This document shows positions 24,626 to 37,026 of a stretch of DNA of 64,000 nt, piece by piece. The DNA comes from Gyrodactylus bullatarudis. Its lineage: Eukaryota > Platyhelminthes > Monogenea > Gyrodactylidea > Gyrodactylidae. The notes beneath the pieces were generated by a model. The model was not told where the DNA came from and searched no databases. It saw nothing but the letters and a program-made list of their open reading frames with translations. The first letter of the stretch is position 1. Each line of letters opens with the position of its first letter. Location: NCBI GenBank assembly GCA_012064415.1, contig SSNU01000244.1:518725-582724 (forward strand), in the 5' to 3' direction. The position numbers and the translations under genes are program-made.

Positions 24626-27600
24626 TTGCTCTGCTATCACAAGGATGATGATTATTTTACGTTCAATCACCCTATTTATATACCCAGTATATTCTTTGTG
24701 TATTATCATCATAACTACCGATAATTATGCATACACACATTATCATATATGAATATATCCATATGATATACACAATGTGTATATTATGTAGGTATGTATG
24801 TATGTATACTCAATGGTGGAGGGAAGGGGTGTATTCAATGAATTTGGTACATTACTATAAAGTATTATGGAATATAATGGATAATAATTTAATACAATTA
24901 AACCAATCATATTCCATGAATTGGGAAGAAACATCCAATAAAAATGATAATGGGGAATCTATCTCTTTCCATCCGAGATTGTTATGGAAAGTGATAATCA
25001 TCTTGAATATAATGATGCTATCGCAAACAAGATAATCATTAGCGTCATTATTGGTTATTGCGCACTAGCGCGAGATCTAGTTACATTTCATAATTTTCAA
25101 AACAAAATAAAATCAGATACACGTGCGCCTTATCTTTTATTCAGTATTGAGAATCACCCAAAAAAATCAACACTCTCCTGGGCAAAATTCACACACACCG
25201 ACGCACATTTAGATGAAACTATTTATAAAGAGTGTAGACATCAAATGATAATATTTTTAATGTTTGTAATACTCTCTTCTTTTGCATCATACAAGCACAC
25301 ACTCTATTTATTATTAGCGTCGTCTGTCCTCCTCCTGATGTATTAATATATTTTCTTGCTTCTGGTAAAGTTGTTAGTTTTTATCACACTTTTTGATATA
25401 ATAAGTAATATTAGACGTAATGCAAAATCCATTAATTGGCCATAAATTTTTCATTAATTCTATCCCATATTAGTTTTTTTAGCTTATTTTCTCTTTTAGA
25501 TTAATCTGTGTACTACACACTGTATGCGTTAATATCAATAGATTTTTTCTCTATTCATAACAAAAATGGCGGCTATTTTATTTCATCATCATAATTTGAA
25601 TGAAATTTGTAGATTTCTCACTCTCTCAATGGGTTGTAGTAAATAAAATCTGACCCCTTGATTTGTTGTTCCCCTATCGAGAATAATAATTACCTGAATG
25701 TGTCTTGATCATTTTGATATGTGGGCCCATGGTTAACAAACGAACAATTATCACCATTATATAATTATTTAAGAAAACTTATTAGTTACCAAGATAGTTA
25801 TTATAAACTCTCTATTCAACAAAACATACCAAGCTAACTTTTATGACCCAGTTTTTATAATTATCAAATAAAAGTTTGTTTCCCATTTAATTCCAACGTC
25901 TTTACTTCTTTCCCTCAAATAGAAAAAAGAATTTCTAGAGAATTACAAGCCATTTTCTGAGGGAGAGAGAGCGAGGAAAAACAAAAACATGGGCAAGGAA
26001 TAAAAAGGAACAAGGATTTTTGTACAAAATTAAATTTCTTTCGTGTTTTTGTTTTTTTGCTTTTTACCGATAACAACCAAAAATTGAAGAGAAGAAAAGT
26101 TGATTGTGTGCATGATAGAGCGCCATGTTAAATGGGAATCATTTTAAGAAATTTACTTTTTTTGTGTCATGCTTTATACGTCCCACACTCATCAAAGAAT
26201 CACATTCCCTTTTATTTTCTTGCTGTCTTTTGTAAAAATCAACAAATTAATTGCGAAGTTAAATTATAATCATAAACCACACGTTTTCTTTTATTTTACA
26301 ACCATAAATTGTGGAAATGATTTTTATTTCACGAATTATGAGGACATAACGTGTTATCGTGCATTTAACCGCCTTTTTTGGATGAAAACTCAAAATTTGA
26401 ATCTAATTTCAATTGTTAATTCTTCATGTATCAATTAATACACTCTATTTTTCAAAGATACGTTTTAAATTATTCAAAATAGAATTGTGACATCATTTGT
26501 CTTTTAATTAAGTTATCTACTGATAACACAAGTTTCTTCCTCAGACATTGCCTTATTGTTATTTATGATGTGGGCTCAGATCAGGGCACCAATTCTCTCC
26601 TTGATATTGTACTTGCATCCTTCCTGTTATTTGAGTTGATGAATTATTCAAAATTTTAATTTTTTCACTTTATTAACTTTGGCACTATTGCTTGTTAAAT
26701 AACTAAAGACTTTCTCATCATTTTAATTGAAAATAAACTGGTTTTTATAATCAAAGATCCCTGAATATGATAAGAAATTCAATGAAAATGAAACAATTGA
26801 GGGATATTTTGAACGTAGTAAAAAATTCATTGAAAATTGGGCGGTAATTTCAAAAAAATTGAGTAACAGTTTCATTGCATTATGCTTCAATATAAATTAA
26901 TTCTTAAAATTGAAATAGTTCTATCTGAAAAGTTGGTTCAAAGATGTGGCCAAAAATTTTCATCTCACCCTAGTAGATAGAGGGGTTTCTAAAAAAACTC
27001 TAGCCTTGTATTGTTTATATTAACCATTCTACATAACATAGAAAAAGCTCAAAAGAAAAAGGCTGTAAAATTTCATAAATGTGTTGATGATTGAATGTGA
27101 AAGAAATAATTTAACTGACCTACATTTACAGTATTCTTCAAGACATATTTCGCACATGTCAGACCCATCAAATTGTGCTCAAATTGACTTTGCTACTCAA
27201 AAATCAGACAATAAAATACCCTTTGAACTTTATAGATGAGACCATGGCCGATTTTCAACCAAGGGACCATATCAATATATAATGATAATTGTTTTGTGTG
27301 TTTGTGTTTTTTTGATGAATGAAAATAAAAACAGGTGAGATATCAGATCAAATTCCTATTCGAAATTAATGAGTTATGTTAATTAATCTTTTTTTTTATG
27401 ACAACTTGTTAAATACAAGTGTACTACGGATAAAACTAAATAATAATCATGTTCTCAAATTTTCAAATGTATGTCTGGTTAAAAGACAAGTTGAGGAGGG
27501 ATCATCACAGTTGTGGACAACAAGAGACCACCCCCCCATCATGTTTAATGTATTGAGTATTATAATCATCATGTTTTCAACTCTAAGGGAAGAGAGAATA

Positions 27601-28021
27601 TCAATAAATAAATGTTTTTACACACTCGATTACAAGGGGTTTCTATTACTACTATTCCATACATCATACATTGGATTTTAGCTGAATAGAAAAAAAAGAA
27701 ACAGTTAAATGAAATCAGTTCTGCAGAATACACTTGGCCATTAGATCCATTGGTCTTGTCCGTTGTCATTTTTTCCGGGTTGAAAATTTTGCGAAACCAA
27801 GAGATGATGCCAGATTTCCTAGGCTATTCTCGATTTATCTTATACAATCTCACTTGAAAACTTCTCTTTGAAAGGCCAGTTATTTTCTAAACCATGAGAG
27901 ATATCGTGCAGGCGACTGGATATCTGAAATCTACAGCTGTTGTTTTTTACGATAGAAAGTCTTTTTATTATTTCCTCAAGGGCCTCAAAAAAGCACTCTT
28001 TTCCAAGTAGCTTTGGTTAGT
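24626..28021. other. Gene-free upstream region of the homeobox gene
   Basis: No exon was recognised on either strand. It contains simple ATGT/TATG microsatellite-like sequence near 24770-24810 and a family E repeat at 26815-26990. Regulatory DNA for the homeobox gene would be expected here, but no element can be pointed to. Confidence 0.45.
26815..26990 (+). repeat. Dispersed repeat, family E copy
   Basis: It contains AAAAATTCATTGAAAATTGG, GGCGGTAATTT, then TTAAAATTGAAATAGTTCTA and AAAAGTTGGTTC, ending in CATCTCACCCTAG. It is best matched by 32075-32270. Confidence 0.5.
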
Positions 28022-28662
28022 AAAGCTAGTTAATATGAAGATGGGAATTTATGGTTTTTTACTAAATTCTCAATATTCTCCATCAAGAAATCGAATTTGA
28101 CCTCTTTCACGGTACGGAGAAAAAAGAAATTTAGATAAAATCAATATTTAAGGAAATCTTGAAGAAGCGCCAAATTCCCATTTTTTTGAACTTTGAGTTG
28201 AAAATTTTTGTTGATTTCAGTGTGGGAGAGTGATCAAAAGTTGATTTTTAGGATCACAATAAGACAAAAAAACCGATGATTATAATAAAATTTTTGATAA
28301 ACTCGCCATTTTTCAGGGATCTTGAAAAATCAAATTTCATCGACTTTCAAGTAGGGAAAATGATGAAAAAATCAAAATTTAATTTTCACATGATTATGGG
28401 GCGATTCTTAAAACCAGATTCAGCATATTTGTTTTCTTTGACTTTTGATCATTCTCTCACATTGAAGTTCAAAATAATGGGAACTTGACGCTTCTTCAAG
28501 ATTTCCTTAAAAGTTGATTTTATCTAAATTTTTTTTCTCCGTACCGTGAAAGAGGGCCTCATGATCTAGATTCCAAAATATCTTGATCAAATTCGATTCC
28601 TTGATGAAAAAATTAAGAATTTTGTAAAAAACATAAATTCCCATCTTCATGTTAACTAGGTG
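28022..28662. repeat. Family A long-inverted-repeat element, copy 2
   Basis: The termini are GAAGATGGGAATTTATGG (left) and CATAAATTCCCATCTTCAT followed by GTTAACTAGG (right). Each arm contains the TTTCACGGTACGGAGAAA block or its complement (TCTCCGTACCGTGAAA). The interior is almost the exact reverse complement of the copy at 29710-30310. Confidence 0.8.
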
Positions 28663-28719
28663 TATTAGTTGGCTATCTAAGTGAGGGGTGAAATAAATAT
28701 TTTTGGAATCTTTTAGTGT

Positions 28720-29050
28720 GACCCTTAAGGTCCAAGAGAATTTATTTTCATGACTCTGATTCAATGGTTTGGGAATGCGCTGGTTACGAATCGACAGTTG
28801 TTTTAATGCAATTATTTTTGGTCCAAAAGTTATCGATCGAAAAATGGGTCTTTCTTTGATCCAAAAACAGGTTATTTTTGTAGGTTAAGCAGATAGAATT
28901 GAATTCTACAGGTATGATTTCAAAATAAAACGTTTTTAAACAAGAATTAATCTTTTGAAAAAAATCAACTCTCGTTGAATTATATAGCACGATTATGACG
29001 AATGATAGAGCCAAGATCATTGCGTATTCCAAGAGATTAATAAATTAACA
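28720..29050 (-). repeat. Dispersed repeat, family D copy 1
   Basis: It shares ordered blocks with 62895-63300: TTTGATCCAAAAACAGGTTA, GAATTCTA-AGGTATGATT, TTGAAAAAA-ATCAACTCTC and GACGAATGATAGAGCCAAGA. A short open frame in it has no family resemblance. It lies between two inverted family A elements. Confidence 0.55.
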
Positions 29051-29709
29051 CTCAAGAAAGTGTTGTGTTCCACTGGTTAAAGGTTACTTTATATTTCAAT
29101 AAAGGGTTTACTTTTTCAACAAACAAAAAAGTATCCCTAATAAAAACAGACTCAAGTTTATCTATAAAAAACTTGAAAAGATTCCGAGATGAGAATTCTA
29201 CGAAGCATCAGATTTCTGCCCATAAAGATAGTGTAACTCATTATCCAAAGGGATAAGCCATATGTTCTTCTTTCCATTACATTATCATATGAAGTGGCTA
29301 TTACAATTTCTTTCTGAATACATATATATATATATGGAGTCTAATTTAGGTATTTTCACTTTACAGGAAATATAATAACATGATTTGCAAGAAAACCCTT
29401 CAGTGATATATATTCCAATATTCGATTTCTTACCTTAATCTGTGACAAGTGGATTTGCATCAATGATATTACCACGATTTTCTTTATCATCTCTTCATTA
29501 TAGTGTGTATTTATCGTTGGATGTAAAGAGGAAAGGGGAAAAACAATCAGGAAAAGTAATTCTACTCTCTATACACATGAACATAACAGTACTTCTTCAA
29601 GGAATTTTATTCTCTTTCAATAGGAATATAACTAAAATATTACACGATAATAATAATAGTAGTAACAATAATAAAGACATAAGTTATCTTGTATATACAT
29701 TTATAATAT

Positions 29710-30310
29710 AAAGCTAGTTAACATGAAGATGGGAATTTATGTTTATGACAAAATTCTTAATTTTTTCATCAAGAAATCGAATTTGATCAAGATATTTTGG
29801 AATCTAGATCATGAGGCCCTCTTTCACGGTACGGAGAAACAAAATTTAGATAAAATCAACTTTTAAGGAAATCTTGAAGAAGCGTCAAGTTCCCATTATT
29901 TTGAACTTCAATGTGAGAGAATGATCAAAAGTTGATTCTTAGGATCAAAATTAGTCAAAGAAAACAAATATGCTGAATCTGGTTTTGAGAATCGCCCCAT
30001 AATCATGTGAAAATTAAATTTTGATTTTTTCATCATTTTCCCTACTTGAAAGTCGATGAAATTTGATTTTTCAAGATCCCTGAAAAATGGCGAGTTTATC
30101 AAAAATTTTATTATAATCATCGGTTTTTTTGTCTTATTGTGATCCTAAGAATCAACCTTTGATCACTCTCCCACACTGAAATCAACAAAAATTTTATCTA
30201 AATTTTTTTTTTCTCCTTACCGTGAAAGAGGTCAAATTTGATTTCTTGATGGAGAATATTGAGAATTTAGTAAAAAACCATAAATTCCCATCTTCATATT
30301 AACTAGCTTT
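29710..30310. repeat. Family A long-inverted-repeat element, copy 3 (inverted)
   Basis: The left terminus is AGCTAGTTAACATGAAGATG and the right terminus CATCTTCATATTAACTAGCT. The centre (about 29940-30140) is a near-identical reverse complement of about 28260-28440, including the same potential short reading frame, so the two copies are recent and in opposite orientation. Confidence 0.8.
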
Positions 30311-31349
30311 ACATGTTAATTAAGTGTTATGAATGTAAAAGAGATCTAACTAACTACAGTGAAAACCTTTACCTTTTCTCATCACTTGATAATGTGTAAA
30401 AACTGTGTATGTTCCTCCTCACTTGTTTTGTTTCCAAAAACCTACACCTAGTTAATAAATGTAGATGGGAATTTATGGTTTATACAAAAACATTCACGAT
30501 AAGAAGAAAAAAATTTGTTCAAATTCATAGCCTGAATTTCGATTCTTCGATCATGTTCCAACAAGTGATGTCGTTTGTTACAAAACTGCTTTTCACACGT
30601 CAATTTAGAAGGGTTGGGATTTCTGGGGATTTTTTCTTCTAACACTTCACTCAATTCTGGAAATAGTCGTGTACGAGGTGGTTGAACACATCAAGACGAA
30701 GAGCGATTCTCTAATAGAGGTGGAGGAGGAGGGGGGGGGGTCAACAATTTAAGACCGTCAATAAGTCCATTTTCCGTTAATAAATAAATCAAGAGTTAAA
30801 AATCTATGAATCTAATGATAACTATACTATGAATGTATAATAGGTTGATAAAAATAAACCATTTATGTTAACACTAGGGGCTTTGAAATGGCTATAAACC
30901 TGTTTTCACTGTTTTCTTCTGTTGCTTAAAGTACTGATTCCTACTAGGCAACAATAGAGTGATAAAAATAATTTAACAAGATACAAAAGAAGCTCTACAT
31001 TGTACATTCTGCTATAAAAGGCCTCTTAATTTCCAATATTATTATTATTATTATTTCTAATGCAGCCTATCCCAACAATAACAAAAATACATTAATCATT
31101 ATCAATACAGCAGGTACAGCCAACACATTTAAAGTGTAGCCCATTCAGTGCTTAATGTTTGGAATTAACCGTAGACATGAAAAGATTTCACCAGGATCTG
31201 TGAGGTTCCAATTACTACTAACGCGAAGGAAAATTACCAAAAACTCATGGAAACAGTATCACAGTTTAATTTTTAAAAGAACCGCCCAAATTCATCGAGG
31301 ATAGCTTAGATGAGTTAATCTGGTTTATGACATATCTGAACTAAAGCTC

Positions 31350-31840
31350 TTTTACAAAAACCTCATTTTTTCTTCCGGGGATCAAATTTTTTCAGTAACT
31401 GATTCAAAATGTACTCTTTTACTGATTTAAGAAAAAAATATTTTGGTAAAATAATTTCTTCTTTTTAAGTTGGAAATGTTTTTGTTAATTTCAACTCAAA
31501 GAAAATAATTACTCTTATTCATTTTTCTAATAAAAACCCGTCAATTTAACCTGATAGGGGTTTTTATGAATTTCCAAGCAGTAAAAAAGATGGAAAAGTA
31601 GGAAATAGACTTTTGCACATGAATGGAGAGTGTTTTGAAATAAAAGGAATAAGAGTAATTATTTTCTTTGACTAATGATGATCCTGAAAAATAACGTTTA
31701 ATTCCTCTCAGACCTTAAAATCAACAAAAAATTTCAACTCATAGCTTAAAAAATCAAAAAATCAGTAAAAGAGTACATTTTGAATCAGTTACCAAAATAA
31801 TTTGATCCCCTGATGAAAAAATGAGGTTCTTGTAAAAACT
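31350..31840. repeat. Fold-back element, family B copy 1
   Basis: The left arm holds TTTACAAAAACCTCATTTTT, GGGGATCAAATT and ATTCAAAATGTACTCTTTTA. The right arm holds the complements AAAGAGTACATTTTGAATCA, TTTGATCCCC and AAATGAGGTTCTTGTAAAA. A related element is at 59430-60042. Confidence 0.7.
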
Positions 31841-32074
31841 ATGAATAGCTGTACAGTAGACTAGGGTGAAATTATTCTTTCTCCGAACAACTCACAAGAG
31901 GACTTACTTTTCTGATTAAATTTAGTACTCACATCATGTTTTGCATAATTTTAAAATTTTAATTTTGCATATGATAAAATAACGAAATTAACCATGAAGC
32001 TCCTCTTTTGATGATAAGATTACTATTTTTGAAGATAAAACTTAAGAAATTCATTAAATGGCCAAGATATTCCG

Positions 32075-32270
32075 GATTTTAGTGATTGCGTAGTAAAAAT
32101 TCATTGAAAAATGAGCGGCGATTTGAAAAATTTTGGATTTTTATAACCGAATGAAGTAATGGAGAAGCATTTTCGACACATGCCTCAATACAAAATAATG
32201 CTTAGAATTGATAGTTCTATCAGAAAAGTCGGTCCTAATATGAGGTTAAAAATCTCACCCTAGCCTAAAC
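32075..32270 (+). repeat. Dispersed repeat, family E copy
   Basis: It contains TAGTAAAAATTCATTGAAAA, AGCGGCGATTTGAAAA, GCTTAGAATTGATAGTTCTA and AAAAGTCGGTCC, then AAAATCTCACCCTAG. It is collinear with 26815-26990. Confidence 0.5.
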
Positions 32271-35200
32271 TATATACTCCTTTCCCCTTGTTTCTTGAAA
32301 GGGACTCATAAATAACTGGGGAGTAATATGCTCGTTACATTTTATACTCGTAATTCTAATTGTAATTCTAATTTCTAATAAATATCATCCAATATCTCAC
32401 CCACGTATTTCTGGCAGGGCATTTATCTTTCTCTCTTTATCTCTCTCTCTCTACAGTCTAAATAGTGAGATTGGGTGTGTTTGAGGCAGTTGATAATTAA
32501 AAATAATAAAAAAACAGAGCCACTACTTCTTTTGCATTACATACATATATCAAATGTATATTAATATAAATCATCAATATTCAATTCACTTGGGATCAAT
32601 GAAATCTTGGTTACACATTCATTCATTCATTCATGATACAAATGAATGAAACTGTTTGTTTGTGTGTGTAGTCAGATTAATTCTCAATTCTCTGTTGTAA
32701 TGTATCTGAAAAATAATTTGAATTCTTTTGTCATCCCACTTTTTTGGTTACTAAAGATGTTGTGTTTATCTGTTGGGAAATTTTCAATCTCCTTCACTTA
32801 CGAGTTGATGAATGGTCTGATATCTTTTACAATACATTCTTAATTAATTAATTTTTCTTTTATACCTTTGAAATTCAATACGTAAAGAATAAAAAACCTT
32901 TTTTATTTCGACATATGACCTCAAGGTGATCAAATTTTCGAATTCTACGGGTATTTTTTCTCGATTTAAAAAAAAAACGTTTTTTTATTTATTCATATTT
33001 TGTCAAAAACGAGTCCTCTTTTTTTTGGTCATAACTTTTCAGGTTATTAGTTCTTTGTTGAGAAAAAATGGTTCACTATTTACTTTTAGATTCTTCAAAC
33101 AGAATCATGACTTGAGAAAAGTATGATCCGCTAAAATAAGATAGGATCGCGAGTAGAGACAAGAAATAAATACTAAAACATATCATAAAGATTAGGGTTA
33201 TACAAATTCTGACAACTTTTTCAGCTATTTGCTCATTCAATAGTGAATAAAGATAAAAATCCTATTGAATTAAATTCTGGTATACAAAATCTCCATTACA
33301 ATTTTTACAATACGCGCCAGAAAATTTTGAATGATTTTTACTACAGACGAATAATAATTGATAAAATTCACGTTTTTGAATGACTTTTCGGATGGGAATT
33401 ATTCTGATAGTTATTTAAAATCCCTTCAACACATATCGTGTGATCAGACGAACGAGGTTAAATAATATCCCAAGCTTAAAATTTTTTCTTCGACCAATCA
33501 AAAACCTTCAGAACAGGCCGTATTACGAGATTGAAACAGTTTTAGAAACAGCTTGATTCAAATGAAGAGATGATAGTAATTAAGTTAAATAAGATTTGTT
33601 CTCGTGTTACCATTCATCTGAAAAGGAAAATAGCCCGGAGAAATAGCAATTAATTAGTGGAAAATTTGTGATTTTTGAGAAATCAAAACTCTCATCGATG
33701 TAACTGATCTCTCTATTCCTACAATAGTAAACTGAAAATTCATCAATAGATTCAGTAACAAGATCGACGCATGTCATAAAATAGAGATGGCAAAAATTCC
33801 CTTCGCTTCCACTTGAACTGTTTTTTTTTATTCTCTCCTGTCTCATTATTAGTTTTATGTATGCTGAATAAGAAAAACAGCATTGATGACTAAAAGAGAG
33901 GAGAGGGGAGAACATCAATAAAAACTAATCCCCCATCATCTCTGACTCTTGAAACACTTATCGGCATTGTCTTTAAGCACTTTCCAAGGTATTCACACAT
34001 GCACATTTAACATAATTCTTAGCCTATTAGGCTACAGTGAAGAAAAAAAGAACAGAGAATGCAAGGAACAGGTTTCAGAAGGGAGTGCCACTGTATTTTC
34101 ATTAAATTGTGTCAAGTATAACTAGCTGTGTGTATAAAGAAGAAAGATGAATGAAAATCCACTCAAAAATACTATCACATACATACAAAATAATTATAAT
34201 AAGCCAGTATAGTAAATTAGTAAGGAACCGATTTTTTATTATCCTATTCTGTAATTCTTCTTTTAACCTCTCTTCACCCACCACCCACCTCCACCAAATT
34301 AACTCTGATTTCTTATTGGTTCTGCTTTTGTAATTTTTACAATTCATTGATACATTTAAAAATAGTAGTGGTAGTAGTAATTATAGTTAAAAGTGTGGTT
34401 CTTTTCCACAATGAATCAAAAAGTTAATTACGCAGTTAATATTCATTCATTCCATGTAGTATGGGAAAGAAATACAACAGATTGTTCATTTGTCTTCCTT
34501 TCAAATTCACAAAAAAGAGAGTGTTTTTGGATAATTCTTTCATTGAAATAAAATTACAAAAATTCTCTGCCTTTATCCCTTTTTTCTCTTACCCATGAGA
34601 CGTTTATGATGATGGTGAAATTTTAATTAATAAAATAGAAAAATTAATTATACAGCCAAGGAGATTTTATGATTTTATGAGAGTAGAGAAATGGCACCCT
34701 CACTTTTCACTTCTCCTCACACTGTACCAGTGTAATACAATACCTGTTATTTCCCCTCAATCACTCTCTTATCTGTGTGTCTTTTTATTATTTAGAATCT
34801 TGATTTTCTTTCTGGCCACACATGCACAATCCTGTTGACTAATTAGAAGATCAATTACTGTACAGTGTACACACCATCCATCTCCAATGGTGATCACACG
34901 TTACTCTAGGGTGTACATCTAGGGACGCAATTTGTTGTCAGTTTTATTTTTCTTGGGAATTTCTTGTTAATTTTTATGCTTGATTATTAAAACGTTTTTA
35001 TTGAGTTTTGTGAATTTCTTCACTTTTGGAAGAATCATAAATTTCATTTCGAAGATAATCATTTCGAACTTTTTCTAATTTTTCAATTGATTTCACTACG
35101 CGAAAGGATAAAATTAAGATATTGAGTACTCCCATATTAGAAATAGCCTGAGAAATAATAAAAATCAAGTTGTTTTCCACATGTTGTATAAAAGAAAATA

Positions 35201-35858
35201 CAAAATCCATCGTTCGGCTGACACGGGAAGATCTTAATTTAAAAGATGGAAAATTTCTTGACTTGAAATTTGTCTAGTCCAATAATAGATTATTTTAGAA
35301 ATCTTTTTGCCTGCGAAAAACCAATAGACATCGCATGCAAACTAAAATTAATTTTACCAATCTACTTACGAGTAAATATATTTAATAAATATTTATTTAC
35401 ACTATCGACGAATATTTACACCTGGTCAACTTGATTGAGACCTAGTTAGGGTTAATTTGACACTCCTTCAAATTTTAATGAATGGTGAGTGAGAATGAAT
35501 TTCATCTGAATTTGCCTCTTTCACATAGATTCCACTGTACTTTAAATGATGAAGTCAAAAATTTATTGAAATTAAGAACTTTTATTTATTTTTTTAGTTC
35601 GCAGTAGATAAATGAGATCGATAATCTTGAGTTTTTCTTATTGATGTAGTAAGGTTTTATACACATCTTTATGATCTGCCGTTAGACATCTGGCTTTATT
35701 CTTCTCTTAATTCTACTTTTGAGTGGGTAGGGTAGCAAGTCACCTTTCTACTCAATTCAAAAGATGATATATTTATGATTTAATGTCATGTTAAGAGAGG
35801 AAAACTTTAATCAATAAGATGAGTTCATACAGATCATGAGGATATTTTGCTCTAAGTA

Positions 35859-35864
35859 TTTATT
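35859..35864 (-). terminator. Poly(A) signal, NDUFAF2
   Basis: The minus-strand AATAAA lies 37 bp past the NDUFAF2 stop. Confidence 0.55.
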
Positions 35865-35900
35865 TACACATGTTAGACTAAATAAGGATACAATGGGGAT

Positions 35901-36455
35901 CTAATCGTTTTTAATGATCCTATCTCCTGGCAAGGATTCCAGACCCTGTCTAGTGGGAAAAGAGGACTTTTCAGTTCCCTGTTCAACCTTTTCATCTGTT
36001 TTGTCAAGGATTAGACCATCTTCGACCATTTTTTGACGTTCCTGTTGATACTTTTTCTCAAATATTTCTCCGCCTTTAATTCGAATTTGACGCTGACGTT
36101 CAATCAGTTCGAGTTCTTCATCAGTGGGTGGATTGGGTCGCTTATTTCTCAACCATCGTTCCCATTCTGGATTCACTTTTGGTGTATCTAATTAATAATT
36201 AATTTAATGGAAGAGGTTAAAATGCTTGTATATTTTAATAAGATTACCTCCGGACAGTTCATGCCATGCCTGGTTAATACTCGTTTGGCCTTTGATGAGG
36301 ACATAGCGTTCCGGTCTCTTGTTGTAGACTTGACTGTGCTTGTTGATCGGTACTTCAAAGAAGCGATTGCCTAATTTGTCCTCGCCCATCTGGACTGGTT
36401 TCGGGGAGAAGAGTGCCAGTTTTATTGAACGGAGAAAACTATCAAAGACCCTGCC
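35901..36455 (-). CDS. NDUFAF2: NDUFAF2 (mimitin), complex I assembly factor; no encoded ATG
   Basis: Two exons: 36455-36248 and 36187-35901, with a 60-nt phase-1 intron and TAG at the end. The frame reads GRVFDSFLRSIKLALF, then GEDKLGNRFFEVP, SINQAWHELSGDTP, NPEWERWLRNKRPNPPT and a charged helix. This is collinear with human NDUFAF2, which starts MGWSQDLFRALWRSL and has GTDQFGNKYYYIP and PTEWEAWIRRTRKTPPT. The protein helps assemble mitochondrial complex I and is a paralogue of NDUFA12. The conserved N terminus continues to a 3' splice site (TTTATACTAG) with no ATG before it in range. Joining a leader ending in AUG gives MGRVF, in frame and the same length as the human start. The internal MGEDKL would cut off conserved residues. 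It lies 571 bp downstream of the coiled-coil gene on the same strand. Confidence 0.85.
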
Positions 36456-37026
36456 CTAGTATAAAGAATCAATTAATCAACCACCTCTCGAGAGTTACAA
36501 GATCAATAAATCAAAGAATAAATGGACAGAAGGAGCAGCTCTCAAATCTTTGAGTAGAAAAGTTTTATTTGTTGGTTTTTTTTCAAATGAAGATTATACA
36601 AACATATGGTAAAATGCATGTGTATATATAATCAATACATAAGGCTTGCAAGTTTTAATATGTATGTAACAAATAAATCTTTATTTCTTGTTTTGTTTTG
36701 AGAAGTACACAAATAAATGGAACGGTACAGACATTTTTGATTGCCAAAAATAGGGGTGATGATAATGGTAGGGGGTGGTGTAAAATGTTACATACACACC
36801 CGCTCATCACATGTTTTAAATATAATTATTACTATTATACAATTTGTTGATTAGGTTATTTCAAAATATGTTCACAAAAATTCCATTCAACAATCAGAGT
36901 AGGATTTCTCTCCCCAAAAAAATAGCCCATAAGAGAGTCGTAGTAATTGGATTTTTTTGGATTGATTTTGGGAATGATTAAAAAGACTACAGGACACCAG
37001 GAGGGAAGAATGCCAGAGAGTTAAAT
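36456..37026. other. Intercistronic stretch between coiled-coil gene and NDUFAF2
   Basis: No gene was recognised. The end next to NDUFAF2 carries the acceptor used for its first exon. Several minus-strand AATAAA-type signals near 36630-36720 could end the coiled-coil transcript. Same-strand close spacing plus an acceptor fits a small operon. Confidence 0.4.

Larger units (their letters stand above)
30311..35900. other. Long gene-free, repeat-rich stretch
   Basis: No coding exon was recognised on either strand. It contains a solo family A end near 30443-30480 (GTAGATGGGAATTTATGG), a GGAGG/poly-G tract near 30718-30740, a family B fold-back at 31350-31840, a family E copy at 32075-32270, and ATTC repeats near 32618-32635. 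Short open frames here look like chance in AT-rich DNA. Confidence 0.45.

Noticed and set aside
23554..24724. Open frames overlapping the homeobox gene in other frames and on the plus strand
   Set aside because: They arise from low-complexity Ser/Asn/Gln codons of the true gene.
28276..28488. A short reading frame repeated identically at 28.3 and 30.1 kb
   Set aside because: The identity follows from the repeated noncoding element. It lies in the fold-back interior and shows no domain.
30718..30740. G-rich tract as a quadruplex or telomere-like element
   Set aside because: It is a single run of GGAGG and poly-G without repeated spacing; it is too short to support a function.
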